This document shows positions 1 through 11,679 of a DNA stretch of 64,000 nucleotides, one piece after another. The stretch spans positions 49,180,914 through 49,244,913 of the forward strand of contig NC_016132.3 in the NCBI RefSeq assembly GCF_000005505.3, written 5' to 3'. The notes under the pieces were generated by a model. The model was not told the DNA's origin. It did not search any database and saw only the letters and a list, made by a program, of their open reading frames with translations. This DNA comes from Brachypodium distachyon (Eukaryota; Streptophyta; Magnoliopsida; Poales; Poaceae). Both the position numbers and the translations under genes were made by a program. Positions within the stretch are counted from its first letter, which is position 1, and each line of letters opens with the position of its first letter.

Positions 1-2878
1 GGGGCTGTTCCTTTCCCAAGTGATGTTCCACGTTTGAAGCAACTTGGAGTTCAGGGAGTTGTAACATTGAATGAGCCTTATGAGACTCTGGTCCCAATGT
101 CCTTATACGAGGTAAACTTTGCATTGATTCCAGTTGCATGATTTTGTTTGAATCTTCAAATTGATAGTTTCACAGTGTAAAGAACTTTGACTCAACTAAC
201 TACTTGTTTTGGAAACTGTAGAATGTCCCTGTGCTCTTATTACTCTTCTCACCTTGAATTAATAAACATAATTTCGTACATATTATGATTGACTCAGAGC
301 CATTATTTATCACCCTACTGTGCATTTCCATTATCAAAGCAAGTCTGTTCTGATGAGTAACAAACCTTCCTACTGCAGGCCCATGGGATTGATCACCTTG
401 TGATTGCCACAAGAGATTACCTGTTTGCACCTTCTCCTATGGATATTTGTCGAGCCGTGGACTTTATCCACTGTAAGTTCATGCCATTTCTTAAACAGTA
501 GTAGTAAATCTACATCAGTTTTCCTGGCTTCTTTAGTACCTGTTGGGTTTGCCCAAAGATCAGTCACATGAAGACGCACACGATCGGGAATTTATTTGGC
601 CAGAGGCACTTGTCGTGCCTCTCTTTTTATTTCTTCTCAATATCTCAAATCCCACGTTACAAAAGCTGACCCTGGTGCATCTATATATACACCCAAAATC
701 ACCTAATCCTAATAGGACTAGGACTTAATGTGCAAAGCTAATTAGACTCGTACTAGTGGTACTACTCGAACTCAGGACAGACCAGTCCTAAACGGACTCA
801 TACAACAAGATTATTCTAACAGTACCTAGTGTTATGGAATATTTTTCTCTGCAAGTAGAGATTGAGTTAGATTTAGGATTTAGGGAAGGAAAGCATGCAG
901 GCGTCAACTCACACAAGGGAGGCAGATGATAGCTTCAAGTCAACTGTAGGAATTATGTATTATATCTAGTGTATGTTGTTGGTATGTGATGGAGTAGGTA
1001 TAGAGGCATATAAGTTGCAACACTGTCTTTTAATGCAAAGCCCCTTCCCAGCAGCAGGATCAAGGATCTCTTTGCTGTCGTTTTCATCATGAATGATAAT
1101 TAAGTGAAAGGGGAAATATAGTTACCAATAAAAAAGAAAACAAGACCTTCTGTTACACATTATCAGTCACTTATGTAGACAGGGATAGTACCCTACCGAA
1201 GCATGGCTACATGTTGTGCTTGGTATATAGTACTTGATTTATGCGTATCAATAGGCATTGGGTTCTGCTATATTATATTAAAGTAGTTTTTGTAATTAAC
1301 ACTACACATTACTAGCAAATTATCGACGAACTACATTGCTAGTAGGTTCACAAACCACACTTCTTGTGTATCGTGATTTTAGAATAATACACTTACGAAG
1401 GGCCCATTATGAAGTTTCAGTGGTCCTCATTGAACGCGATGTGGCTGACATTCAAAGAGTGGGTTTTCAAACTGTGCTACAAAACGTGTATTTTGTAGAC
1501 TAAGGGCCTGTGTTGTCCATAGGCAAACCTCAATTATTTGGCTGCAACCTCAATTGTGGCACGCCACACTTCCTTACCCCACAAGTGTGGCAAGCAAATT
1601 ATCCACCACAAAAGCTGTGGCATGCTATACTTGTGGCACAAAAGTGTCGCAAGGTGTGGAGGGCAACCAAACATGCCCTAATCCTTAAAAATGTATGTAT
1701 TTGGTTGTATGCCAACAAAAAGTGCAGTCTTAAGAACTTCATTTGTTGAATAATTGACCTTTTTTCTTTACTAGAGTTTGCTGTCTTGTACTTCTGTTGC
1801 TCGCTTTTTTTTTCTGATGCCGAATGTTGAAGTCAACCGATTAGCTGCCTGAAGAAGCTTTCCAAACAGTTATTCCTATCCGAAATTCCTAAATAGTCAT
1901 TAACTAGGTACAACCTTCCTTGTCAATGGTAGTGTTAGCCAACAACCATGATGCGTTTACAATTGAACCATCATTGGGTTCTGCCCAACAACACATATCC
2001 ATTGGGTTTGCTTTTAATGTGAAAGAACTAACGGTCCATTTTATTCCTTTCAAAAAATTACATGGGCCTCAAATGTGTATATTTTAGTAATGAATGTCTG
2101 CCTGTTTTCAGGTAATGCATCACAAGGTGGCACTACTTATGTTCACTGTAAAGCTGGAAGAGGACGAAGCACTACTGTTGTTTTGTGTTATTTGGTAATA
2201 TAAGCTACATAAATTTCAAACACAATGTTATACATCCCCTTCATTTTGCTGATGACAGTTTATTGTCTTCCTCATCTTCAGATCAAATATAAGAGCATGA
2301 CTCCTGAAGCAGCTTTGGATCATGTGCGATCCATTAGGCCCCGAGTGCTTTTGGCACCATCACAGTGGCAGGTATGAAGACTGTTAACTGTTATTAATTG
2401 TGTTCTGTCCAGGTGAACACCATTGTTGTTCAGTCCCTCAGCTGCTAAACTGTTTCATGCCAATGGCATGATTTTGCAGGCTGTTATCTTATTTAGCACT
2501 CTCACCACTGGATGTTTTCCAGTACGGATTACAAACCCAAACTGTTACCTTGAAGGCAGCCAAGCTTCCATCCCTCACGGAGAAATCGATGATTACACGA
2601 TGGAATTTGATTACGAAGATAGCGGTTTACCCCTTTGTCATGTTATGCTACCCAGACAAAGCAGTCCAACTGGGTGTGTCGATGCAGTGTTCATAACAGA
2701 AGAAGATCTCGAGGGCTACGATACGTACATTGATACCAGGAAGGATGTTGTGTCGTTGGAAGTAGCAGTCAGTCGAAAGCCCATCATGAGGAGACTATCC
2801 TGCCTACTTGGGTCTCTGAAACTTACCAGCAATTGTGAACCAACCCCAAGCAGGTTTACTGGGGTCCGCGCCTGCTAG
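1..2878 (+). CDS. PTPMT-type dual-specificity phosphatase, 5'-truncated by the window edge
   Basis: Five exons are visible: 1-111, 379-472, 2112-2194, 2282-2371 and 2480-2878 (stop TAG). All introns are GT-AG and the phases agree, giving 258 residues; the start lies left of the window. Exon 3 carries the cysteine-phosphatase signature HCKAGRGRS (C-x5-R, nucleophile Cys). The VTLNEPYE segment and the signature match plant homologues of mitochondrial PTPMT1, which dephosphorylate phosphatidylglycerophosphate to phosphatidylglycerol, the precursor of cardiolipin. Family and reaction are established knowledge; the assignment is by motif. The last exon adds about 130 residues after the phosphatase core. 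It is acidic and of unknown function, and I believe it is typical of monocot members. Intron 2 (1.6 kb) holds a solo LTR and a Tourist MITE. The targeting peptide cannot be judged. Confidence 0.88.
541..821 (-). mobile_element. Small solo LTR in intron 2 of the PTPMT gene
   Basis: A 281-bp segment has TG...CA ends (TGTTGGGTTT...TTCTAACA, also a short inverted repeat). It is flanked by a perfect 5-bp target-site duplication GTACC at 536-540 and 822-826. No coding sequence lies between the ends, so it is a solo LTR left by recombination or a very short non-autonomous element. Minus orientation is a guess from AATAAA-like A-rich stretches on that strand. The superfamily is not determined. Confidence 0.8.
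1504..1678. mobile_element. Tourist-like MITE (PIF/Harbinger type)
   Basis: A 175-bp element with imperfect terminal inverted repeats: GGGCCTGTGTTG on the left and, reverse-complemented, GGGCATGTTTGG on the right. It is flanked by the 3-bp duplication TAA (1501-1503 and 1679-1681). The TWA target site and GGGC-type ends are typical of Tourist elements. It lies within intron 2 of the phosphatase gene. Confidence 0.8.
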
Positions 2879-3476
2879 GTAGATTTCCAATGCTTTACTC
2901 GGTTTTCTCCATGTCGTGGATCGAGATACATGATACAGTACACTAGTACATAGGTGGCTTAGCCAATCAGGCATCGTAGAAACATCAAACATGGAGGTTT
3001 CTATAGCCACGGCAAGTGCCAATCGGGAAGAAGCTTTGTGTGCATAGGGAGCTGCAGAGTGTAGAGATGTGAATGTGCCGATTGCTGTTGTTTTTTTACT
3101 CGATAGTCGAGAACATGTGATTTCATTCCATCATTGTTTTTTTGGAATAACAAGATGTTCATTTTTGCGTCAGTATTTCTAGTAGTACTAGTTTTCTCTT
3201 TGGAATAAGACGTGGTGTTCATGTTTTGCAACTGGCTGCTCTCCTCCTCTTCTTTGACTAAAGACACAGCTGGTACTTCTAAATTCGAATGCCAAGATAA
3301 TCAGTAATTTCTATGCAAATTTGAAATCTGCTCTCCAACTTGCTACATTCTTTACTTTGTCGTGTATGTTTACATCAACTGACGCGAAAGGTGCTAATAA
3401 ACCTTTTTTAGATGGAATACCAATTAGTTGTGTTGTTGTCTTTCAGATTTTTTTTGGTATGTCAAATGATGTACTA
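2879..3476. other. 3' flank of the phosphatase gene, no further gene seen
   Basis: AT-rich sequence follows the TAG stop and must contain the 3' UTR and poly(A) site. Small ORFs on both strands show no recognisable domains. Confidence 0.5.
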
Positions 3477-3585
3477 CTTTCGTTCCATAATTTTTGTCTC
3501 AAATTTGTCCAAATATAGATATGTCTATTCTTAAAAATGTTTAGATACATGTAATATTTCGACAAAAATTATGAAACAGGGGAAG
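3477..3585. mobile_element. Diverged Stowaway MITE
   Basis: A 109-bp degenerate copy of the same Stowaway family as 3932-4043. It shares the internal block ending in GATACATGTAATATTTCGAC, and TA dinucleotides flank it. The terminal repeats are eroded. Confidence 0.65.
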
Positions 3586-3931
3586 TAATATTCTTCTTTT
3601 TGGAAGATATATATTTATTAGAAAGTCTGATGGTGGGCTAGCCGAGAGAGGATTGATGTGCAACCACAGTCCATAGTTGAAGTCTTCAAAGGCCCCTTTA
3701 TTGCAAGCCCTCCAAAGCACCAGCAACTCTTCCGACAATCGAGCGAACAAGTGCACAAAAGGTAGTGATGTGTTGAGTTGTATATCTCAAGGACGCAACA
3801 CCGAGCCCAACCTGAAATATCCTTGCTTGAGAGATCTGCGGATCACAACAATGGCTCTCTCACTTGCCATTGGTAAATCAACCCGCACGAGCAAGAACCA
3901 CCGTCTTCAGGAAGATCATCAACTATTCTTA
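3586..3931. repeat. Possible retroposon remnant
   Basis: A low-complexity AT start (TTTATTAGAAAG) followed by sequence with no intact ORF resembles the T-tailed dispersed repeats elsewhere in the window. The boundaries cannot be placed. Confidence 0.3.
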
Positions 3932-4043
3932 CTCCCTCTGATTCTAAATTCTTGACTCACATTTGTCAAATATGGATGTATCTATTCTTAAAAAACGTCT
4001 AGATACATGTAATATTTCGACAACAATTTAAGATCGGAGGGAG
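3932..4043. mobile_element. Stowaway MITE
   Basis: A 112-bp element bounded by TA dinucleotides, with CTCCCTC at the left and GAGGGAG at the right as terminal inverted repeats. The internal sequence is the common grass Stowaway type with the ATGTAATATTTCGAC block. Confidence 0.85.
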
Positions 4044-4520
4044 TATCTTCAAAATGCAAAGAAAACATTCTAACTTAAAGTCCCCTAAAGTCTAGCTTCA
4101 GAATGCAAATTACAGCAACCATGAGGTACAGATTCTGAAGCAACCAGCGACAAACATCGCTCCACTTCTCACTTCCTCCATCACCTCGATGGCTGCAGAA
4201 GGAAGAAAGGAGCTACACCATAATCAGATCTGAAGACCTAACCGCGGACTTATTGAAGGAGAGGACAGCAGCAGTCCTCCTCTCCGCTTGTGGCTCCAGC
4301 CATATGAGCACCACGATAAGGAGGAGAGCCACTAAATGCTGGATGCGGCCTGCGAGCACCAGCGATACTCTGCAGGCTAACGGCATACGCCAGACGAAAA
4401 CAAAAGTACTCAAGCTATAACTATACAGGGAGGGAACACTCACCCATCTCAACGCCGGACGCCGCCGGAGAGGAGGAAAGGATGTAATGTTGGTATGAAC
4501 TAACAAGAATGGTGCTAATA

Positions 4521-4924
4521 AGAGAATATCTTGTGCTCACATGCCCTTAGGTGCTACTGTGCTACCAACGCACGATAGCACCCCTAAAAGTTTTTAAAAA
4601 TTTCGAAATAAATTGAGTGTGTTCATAAGATATGCGTATACCAAAGTTCCAAACCCAAATTCATTAGATGCATAGAGAAAAAAAAAGACAAATGCAAATA
4701 TGAATAGTGTCAGGATTTTGTCTTTTTCGACCTATTCACGTCAGGGTTTGTCTTTTTGTTTCTTTATGCACGTAATGAATTTGGGTGTGAAACTTTGTAA
4801 TGTGGTTTTGCATATCTTATGAACCCACTCAATTTATTTCGAATTTTTTAAAACTTTTTAAAAATGGTACCATGCGTTGGTAGCACAGTAGCACCTAAGG
4901 GGTGGGAGCACGGGATATTCTCTC
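4521..4924. mobile_element. Mutator-like MITE with long inverted repeats and 9-bp TSD
   Basis: About 404 bp, nearly the whole length folding back on itself. It begins AGAGAATATC and ends GATATTCTCTC, and the arms share TAGGTGCTACTGTGCTACCAA-like and TCATAAGATATGC-like blocks in inverted order. The 9-bp sequence GTGCTAATA occurs on both sides (4512-4520 and 4925-4933), the duplication length expected for Mutator-superfamily insertion. It encodes no protein. Confidence 0.8.
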
Positions 4925-5205
4925 GTGCTAATAAGATTCTTGAAAAAATGATGGTGCTAATAATCATTTCTGGGAAGATAGAAACAAGTTAGTTGTGTTA
5001 ACTTTTCAGAATTCTTGGTATGTAAATGGAGTGATGGTTGTATACTACTAGTAAGCAACTAATTTATTCATGTCATTGTTTGTGTTTCATTTGTAAATTA
5101 AAACATTTTCTCTGTAATAGGTAATTGTCCATGACAGCTTCGTTCCGTGATCAATCTTAGTTGGCTTGACCCTACTAATTGACATCTTGACCAGATTAAT
5201 GTTTT

Positions 5206-5870
5206 TGTAGAAAGAGGAGCAGCGCCCCTGATTTCATTAATGAAATCAATTACAAGGACAGAGGTTCTAAAGTCTTCCTCATCGAGGAGAAGTAGGAAAG
5301 TAAATTACAGAGCCAAGCACCACCTTGAAACTGAAGTTCTAAATGCCATAAAACTCTCTTCCGAAAGACATAAATTTGAATTCTTCTGTTTGAATGCAGT
5401 TTAATTGCCAGATTTTTTATCTTCTGAATATTTGCGGGAAGACTCTTTCATAAGAGGAATCAAGTTACAAAGTGACAGAAAGAGAAACAACCAACGGTTG
5501 AGGCATTACCAAGCCGAGAACAAAACAATTCAAAGAAGAAAAGATTGCCCAAAGGGGATCAACCGGATTGAAAGCGGACGAGCCAAAATAGAAGTAAAAT
5601 AAAACCAGTATTGCCAAAGTACTTTACGAGGGACCATTTCTGGCTGACCAAAAAAATATTGTTTGGAGTGCAATTCCAAGACCCTAGCTTTCTCCACCAA
5701 CTAGAATAGAGAAGAAGAAGAAGGCGGTTAGCAATCATCTGGATGTAGGGAGTTTGGAAGAAGCACAACAGGAGGATTTTCCTCGACCTAGCAAAACGGT
5801 CCCTCGATGTTGTACTGCTCATATGGAAGGAAATGGAGAATCGAGCCTCCGCCTGCTCGGATGATCCGAA
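5206..5870 (-). repeat. Putative non-LTR retroposon remnant (T-tailed)
   Basis: The segment opens with a T-rich run and TTTCATTAATGAAATCAATT, a layout seen in the T-tailed repeats at 25.1 kb, 51.9 kb and 61.1 kb. This suggests the poly(A) end of a minus-strand retroposed element. No intact ORF remains and no TSD was found. Confidence 0.35.
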
Positions 5871-6106
5871 AGATCCTGTTTGAAGTCTGTACGTGACAGT
5901 TCGTGTTTTTCTCAGAACTATGTACTCCGTATGTCCTATTCAAACAGTTACGGAGTATACATTACAAAGGGAAAGTATATTCGGTGGTTTCATTACGGTG
6001 CCTCTGTAAACTGAATACAGGAGCAGGAGAGCCACAAAACCCTCCTCTCTTCTTCGACCGTCTTTCCCTTTCTCTTCTCCCGCCGCCACACGAGCACGGC
6101 ACGGCC

Positions 6107-9100
6107 ATGGCACGCATCCTATCGCGCGCCCTTCCGTTCGCCTCGCACTCGCACCTCCAGTTTTCGCCGCCCATCCGTGGCGCGGCGCTGCTCAGCTCCG
6201 CGCCGCTCCTCCCGCACCTCCCTGCGGCGTCCACGGTCTCACTGCTCTCCTGGCGCGGGTTCACTCCCACCCCCGAGCCCTCGCGCTCTGTGCCGCCTTT
6301 CGCGGGATTCCTCGCTGGCATACGTGGCTTCCGAAGGGCGCGGCGCGGACAGGCGGCAGCGAAGCGAGAACAGGCGCAGGAGGACCCTGCGCCCCCGCCC
6401 CCACCAAAGGAGAGCGAGATCGAGCTCTACGCTCGCATCGGTGTCGACGAGGACTTGCCCGATGATCTCGAAGTGCTGGTAAGCATTTCACTTAGTCAAC
6501 TTCTCCTTTTTACGGTCAGCTAGTGTTATAGAAAAAGTTCACAGGAAATGCAGATAAAACTTTGGCCTTTACCAGTAGGACGGATGATTTTGTCTTTCGG
6601 TAGTTTATTTTCCTTCAGGGTGAATGTTAATCATGTTCAATTGTTCATATTTCAAATTTGCTGGGCGAGTTTTTGTTAACCTTTGCTTCTGTTAATGTGC
6701 ATGCAGAACATTATAGAAATCCTGAAATTAAATGTTCCGATGGCGATGAAAATTGCACTAGATGGGCTTTTGGAGTACAACTACAACACACGAGACACTT
6801 CAATAAGTGATGTTGGGAAGTATGAAAAGGTTGAGGTTTCTGTGTTGCTAGGCAACGACAACTTCATCCAGAATCTTAACAAAGAGTGGAGAGGCGAGGA
6901 CTGCGCTACTGATATGCTCTCGATGTCACAGTACATTCCTGATCTTGATGTTCCTATTGTAAGAATAAAATAAATCAGTATTTCAAAGATTTTCTTTTTG
7001 TGCCTTCAGCCTCTTTGTTACATTCTCTCTCACACATACACTGTTCTCATTACAGCTTATGTTGGGTGACATAGCAATCTCAGTTGAGACAGCTGCAAGG
7101 CAAGCTGAGGAGAGAGGCCATACACTTCTTGATGAACTGCGGACACTAGTGGTATGTTCTTCCTTTTTTTCTGAACTTGTGTAGTGATTGTCATTTGACT
7201 CATCCCCATTCCTTACCCTTTTAATGTTTGAATTCATATTTTAACTTTTCCTGGTGGCTGGCGGAATTCCCAACTTCATTTACTTGAATACCTGAGCATA
7301 GTTTCAGCATGTCTGTTAACTGCCAGTTTTCCTAACCAATTAACCACATGGTATCTTGCTTAAATCGCTGCGTATGATATTATTTATACAGAAACTGATA
7401 TTTATTCCCGTCTACTCGTACTAGGTTCGTGGCCTATTGCATCTTCTTGGTTTTGATCGTCAGGCTAGTAATGAGGCTGCAGTGGAAATGGAGAAAGAGG
7501 AGCTGCTCATTTTAAAAAGTCTGAGGTGGAAAGGGAAAGGTTTTGCTAAGAGTGCTCTTGATTTGAGCAAGCCTCGCACAGAAACATCGGATGGTGTGTT
7601 TTTAGGGTTTCTGTAATTACTATCCTTGCCATTATCTTTATCTTGAAAAGCGCACACCCATATGATGATATAATCTAGCTCGTTCTGTCTAAGAATGTTT
7701 ACAGGACGAGCGACGAATGGTCTAAAGAAAGCTGGCAGCCTAAGATTTTATAGACCAAAATTCAAATATATCTTCTGTGATTTGGACGGTACATCCGCAA
7801 TCATTTGCTTGTTGCACATATTTCCAATCTGGATTCTAATTGCATGCACAGTTGGACTTTACTGTTGTTTTGTTTGACTAGGTACGCTGCTCAACAGCAA
7901 AAGTCGAGTTACAGCAAGAAATGCAGAGGCTCTTAAGGAAGCTAGGTCAAGAGGAGTAAACATAGTAATCGCCACGGGAAAGGTACTACATGTTTCTTGT
8001 TGCTGTTTCACCAATGACTATCTGTTCCTACAACAGAAGCATATATCATGTAAGCCATTAGATTGGCTCAGTACTTGTTAGAATATGAATATTCTAGAAT
8101 GATCTTTTTGGGGATTGGAAATACTGAGACCCAGTAGGGTATCTGAATTTTTTTTCTGAACCAGAAATGAACCAGCCAGCAAGCTCAACAAAATCTTAGA
8201 TGTTAACTTTTGCCCTAATTTCAAACCCCGTCGAGTGTTTTGATGATGGTAAATGATTAATTATGTTGGATTAAACTTAGAGAGAAATTGTCTCACATGC
8301 AAAGATAGTTGTTTCCATGAGATCGGGATTGCCCTAGAAGGGTTGTTGGAGAAACAAATTTGTCAGAACATAGAGCTTAACCACTTGCTCGAAAGCAGCT
8401 TGTTGTAGACTGGAGTTGAGAATTGCCAAAATAGACAGGTCAGCAGCAAAAACACCTGCCACCGATTTTTCTGGACTGAACAAAAAATAGTAATCTAAGG
8501 CTTTAGGCTTCACGAAGGAACTTACCAAAAGTTGCTCATCTGAACATACCCTTAATGTTTGGATGAATCTTCTCATTTGCATTCTGTCTATGGCCTTGAA
8601 TGGAATATGTCACTAGGAGTACAACATCGCTGTTCCCTGACTGATAACTTCTGTTTGCAATGTGATATCTTCAGAAAGTCAGAATGCTAATAATTGTTTT
8701 GCATACATGTTCATTTTGGAAACAGACACGCCCAGCTGCAATTGATGTTCTTAATATGGTCGGTTTATCTGGAAGAAATGGCTTTGTTTCAGAATCCTCG
8801 CCTGGTGTATTTCTTCAGGTAGGTCAAAACTATGTTTTTGTGTGAAATAAGTTATCCCTGAAGGAGTAAATTCTTGATGCAGTGGTGAAAATGCAGCATC
8901 TGTACACATCCTGATCACTTTTGCGTACTAGCATGTAGTTTGATAGGTTAGGGATATGCCAGTGGAGTTGCATACTAGCATATTCTCATAAATGTTGCTG
9001 CAGAATACATGCGTTTTGCCACGTAATCATATCAACCTAACTGAATCTGCTGGGAAATAAAGCATACTTGAATGTTTTTTCTTATTTACTTGTGATATTT

Positions 9101-11130
9101 TTTCTTTTTCCAATACTCCTACATATTACTATATTTCAGCTTTTGGTTCTTGTATTGAGTTATGGTGTCAAATTGGTTCTGAGATGAACCAACCATTCTT
9201 ACCTCCGTGCATTCAAAAGCTGGTTGTGCATGTGTTCATGGAACAGAAAGTGTATCTTTGATATCCCTCATGTTAGCCTGTTCAAAACATGTTCATTAGC
9301 AGCTTGGACTTTAAAATGTTGACAAGTTGAACCATAAAGGGCCAATAGGTCACAAGGTTCTGCACTTCTACTCAATTCTGTAATGTCTTGCCCTAAACTT
9401 GATGTTCCTCGCGTGGTTATTTGTTGAGTTATTTTTCTATTATTCTAGTATACTCTTTCAAAATTGTAGCCATTGTTCTTGTCTGGGTAAATAAGAGCCT
9501 AACTGAATTGCCATGAGCATTGTCCTCATTTTCATGCAATTGTAGGGACTGGTGGTATATGGTTTGGAAGGGCAAGAGATTTATAAAAGAAATTTAGACC
9601 AAGAAGTATGCAGAGAGGTAAGCAATAACTTTTTTTGGCTATGGTTGGAGATTGTATCTCTCCAAGCTAATGCTTCTTCTACATTTGCAACATTAGCGTG
9701 ACACTTTATCGGCATGCCGCAGGCATTATTGTATTCTTTGGAGCACAAGGTACCACTAGCAGCATTTAGCAAGGACCGAAGTTTCTCTCTGTTTGAGGAC
9801 CCTTCGGTTGATTCTCTCCATTATGTATACCATGAACCTAAGGTATGGTGGGTTTAATAGTCCGTTCTTTAGTGAACTTTTTTTGTTTGTACTCCTGTTG
9901 ATTTGACTGTATATGGTATTCATCTTGCAGGCTGAAATAGTATCATCTATTGATCAGCTCTTAGGGACAGCTGAGATACAGGTGATGTGCTTACTTGACA
10001 AATATTTTTAGTATGAATTTAATTTCTAGATCAGTCCCTTATGAATCATTTTAATGTCCATTCACTTCAAAACTAAGATCATCAGGATCAAGGACAGCAT
10101 CTTGATGACATTCTGATAAAATTTGTAGATAACTCATTTCTTATAATTCATCATTGAGTGTGAACACAAGCTTTACTTCATGCAGAATTTAAGGGGCAGA
10201 TGGTGTGGGGGGTGCTTAGATTTGGGGTGTGGGCCTGGAGCATCACAACTTAATTAACATTATGTCTTGTATGTGTATAGTACAAATAAGATCACCTGGC
10301 GGGCCAGAGATTAATAATTTGTTCAAGACAGAAATATGAACACATTCAAAACTTCCTTTCCGTGCAGCATACAAGCTGCTATTTTTATTGCATTTGGTGT
10401 TTGTATATATGGAGATAGCCATCAGTTTATAGGAAGAAAAAATGTTTAGCAGTTTGAGAATACTATGATATGTTGTAGCTTGACTAGCTATGATTTTCAT
10501 GTTCAGAAAGTACTGTTCCTTGGTACTCCTGAGGGGATTTCTACCACGTTGAGGCCATACTGGGAAAAGGCGATAGGTGAAAGGGCTGGCGTTGTTCAGG
10601 GACAGCCTGATATGCTTGAGCTTGTACCACCTGCAACTTCGAAAGGCAGGGGGGTGAAGATGTTGTTGGACCATCTTTGCATTAGCCCGGATGAGGTATA
10701 CGCTATCTAGCTCTGCAGTATATCTTCAATGGTGCTAGCCAAATGTTTCTGCATTTCTTCTCGTGGGCCCTTTGGTTACAAATCACCACATAATATTGAT
10801 TTTCTATCAAATGCTTTTATCAAAAAGTAAAATCACATTTCAATTGGATAAGAGTCTGAGAAGCTTACATTGAAGCCTCGGAATTCTGGAATTTGTTTGC
10901 TGCCAATACAGTTGATATATACCTTGCATCATTTCTAACTTTTGCTTTTTTCTCTCTGCAAGGTAATGGCAATAGGAGATGGAGAAAATGACATAGAAAT
11001 GCTACAACTAGCATCACTGGGTGTTGCTATGGCAAATGGGGCTGAGAAGACGAAAGCGGTGGCAAATGTAATCGGCGCAACCAACGACGAAGATGGAGTC
11101 GCGCAGGCTATTTATGACTATGCTTTCTAA
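6107..11130 (+). CDS. YBEY: Chloroplast YbeY-like endoribonuclease fused to a HAD hydrolase domain
   Basis: Twelve exons: 6107-6478, 6707-6958, 7056-7151, 7425-7593, 7705-7788, 7882-7982, 8726-8818, 9546-9617, 9723-9842, 9931-9981, 10507-10695 and 10963-11130. All introns are GT-AG and all phases agree, giving 588 residues, close to Arabidopsis YBEY. The first ~95 residues are Ala/Arg/Ser/Pro-rich like a plastid transit peptide. Residues about 120-300 are the YbeY domain (LNKEWRGED, then GLLHLLGFD). The C-terminal half is a Cof-type HAD phosphatase with DLDGT (motif I), IATGK (motif II) and GDGENDIEML (motif IV). YbeY acts in rRNA maturation; in plants it is plastidial (established). The YbeY H-x3-H-x5-H motif reads R-x3-H-x5-R here, both changes being CAT-type to CGT, so metal binding may be lost. 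The HAD motifs look intact. The ATG at 6107 starts the longest sensible open exon. Confidence 0.92.
7983..8725. other. Intron 6 of the YbeY-HAD gene
   Basis: A 743-bp AT-rich intron between HAD exons. No clear mobile element or RNA gene was recognised. The other long introns (8819-9545, 9982-10506) are likewise unremarkable. Confidence 0.6.
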
Positions 11131-11679
11131 CAGCTGCTGACACTAAGGAGTATCGTTTCTTTGGTTCCCCACGGTGTTCTGGGTTCACCACCCAGTTTCA
11201 CATGTCTGCACATCTATCTGACAAAACTATACAGGGTTGTGATCAGCAGCACCCGTTAAGAGGAACATTTGAACTGTTAGGCAGAGTTATTTTTTGGCTG
11301 GCAATCCATGAGGAGCCACCACCCATTTTTGGCTGGAATATCTGTAAAACGTTTTCAATCTCTGATAACCAACGACCGGTGTCTGTGTTAGCTAAGCTAC
11401 TTTTTCTTCCTTGTTGTATTGAGAGTTTAGGATTCAGATTTGCATGGGATGTTGTTTAACCAATCACTGCGGTCAAAAGAAATGTCCGGTTACAACTTGT
11501 CTAGTTATTTACAAATTACATCAATATCTTCGTGAACAATATCACTGTTGACGGCAGAGAAGGAAGACCTCTTACAATCTGACAGGCTAATATGCTTGTC
11601 AAGAAAAAAATCCCTCGAGAACGAACAAAGAAGTAAAGAACAGAGGTGAGATCCTGGACAAAACATGCTAGTTGCGACT
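11131..11679. other. Convergent intergenic region between the YbeY-HAD and OXS3-like genes
   Basis: Only 549 bp separates the two stop codons, so this short region must hold both 3' UTRs, and the transcripts may overlap at their ends. No repeat was identified. Confidence 0.6.
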
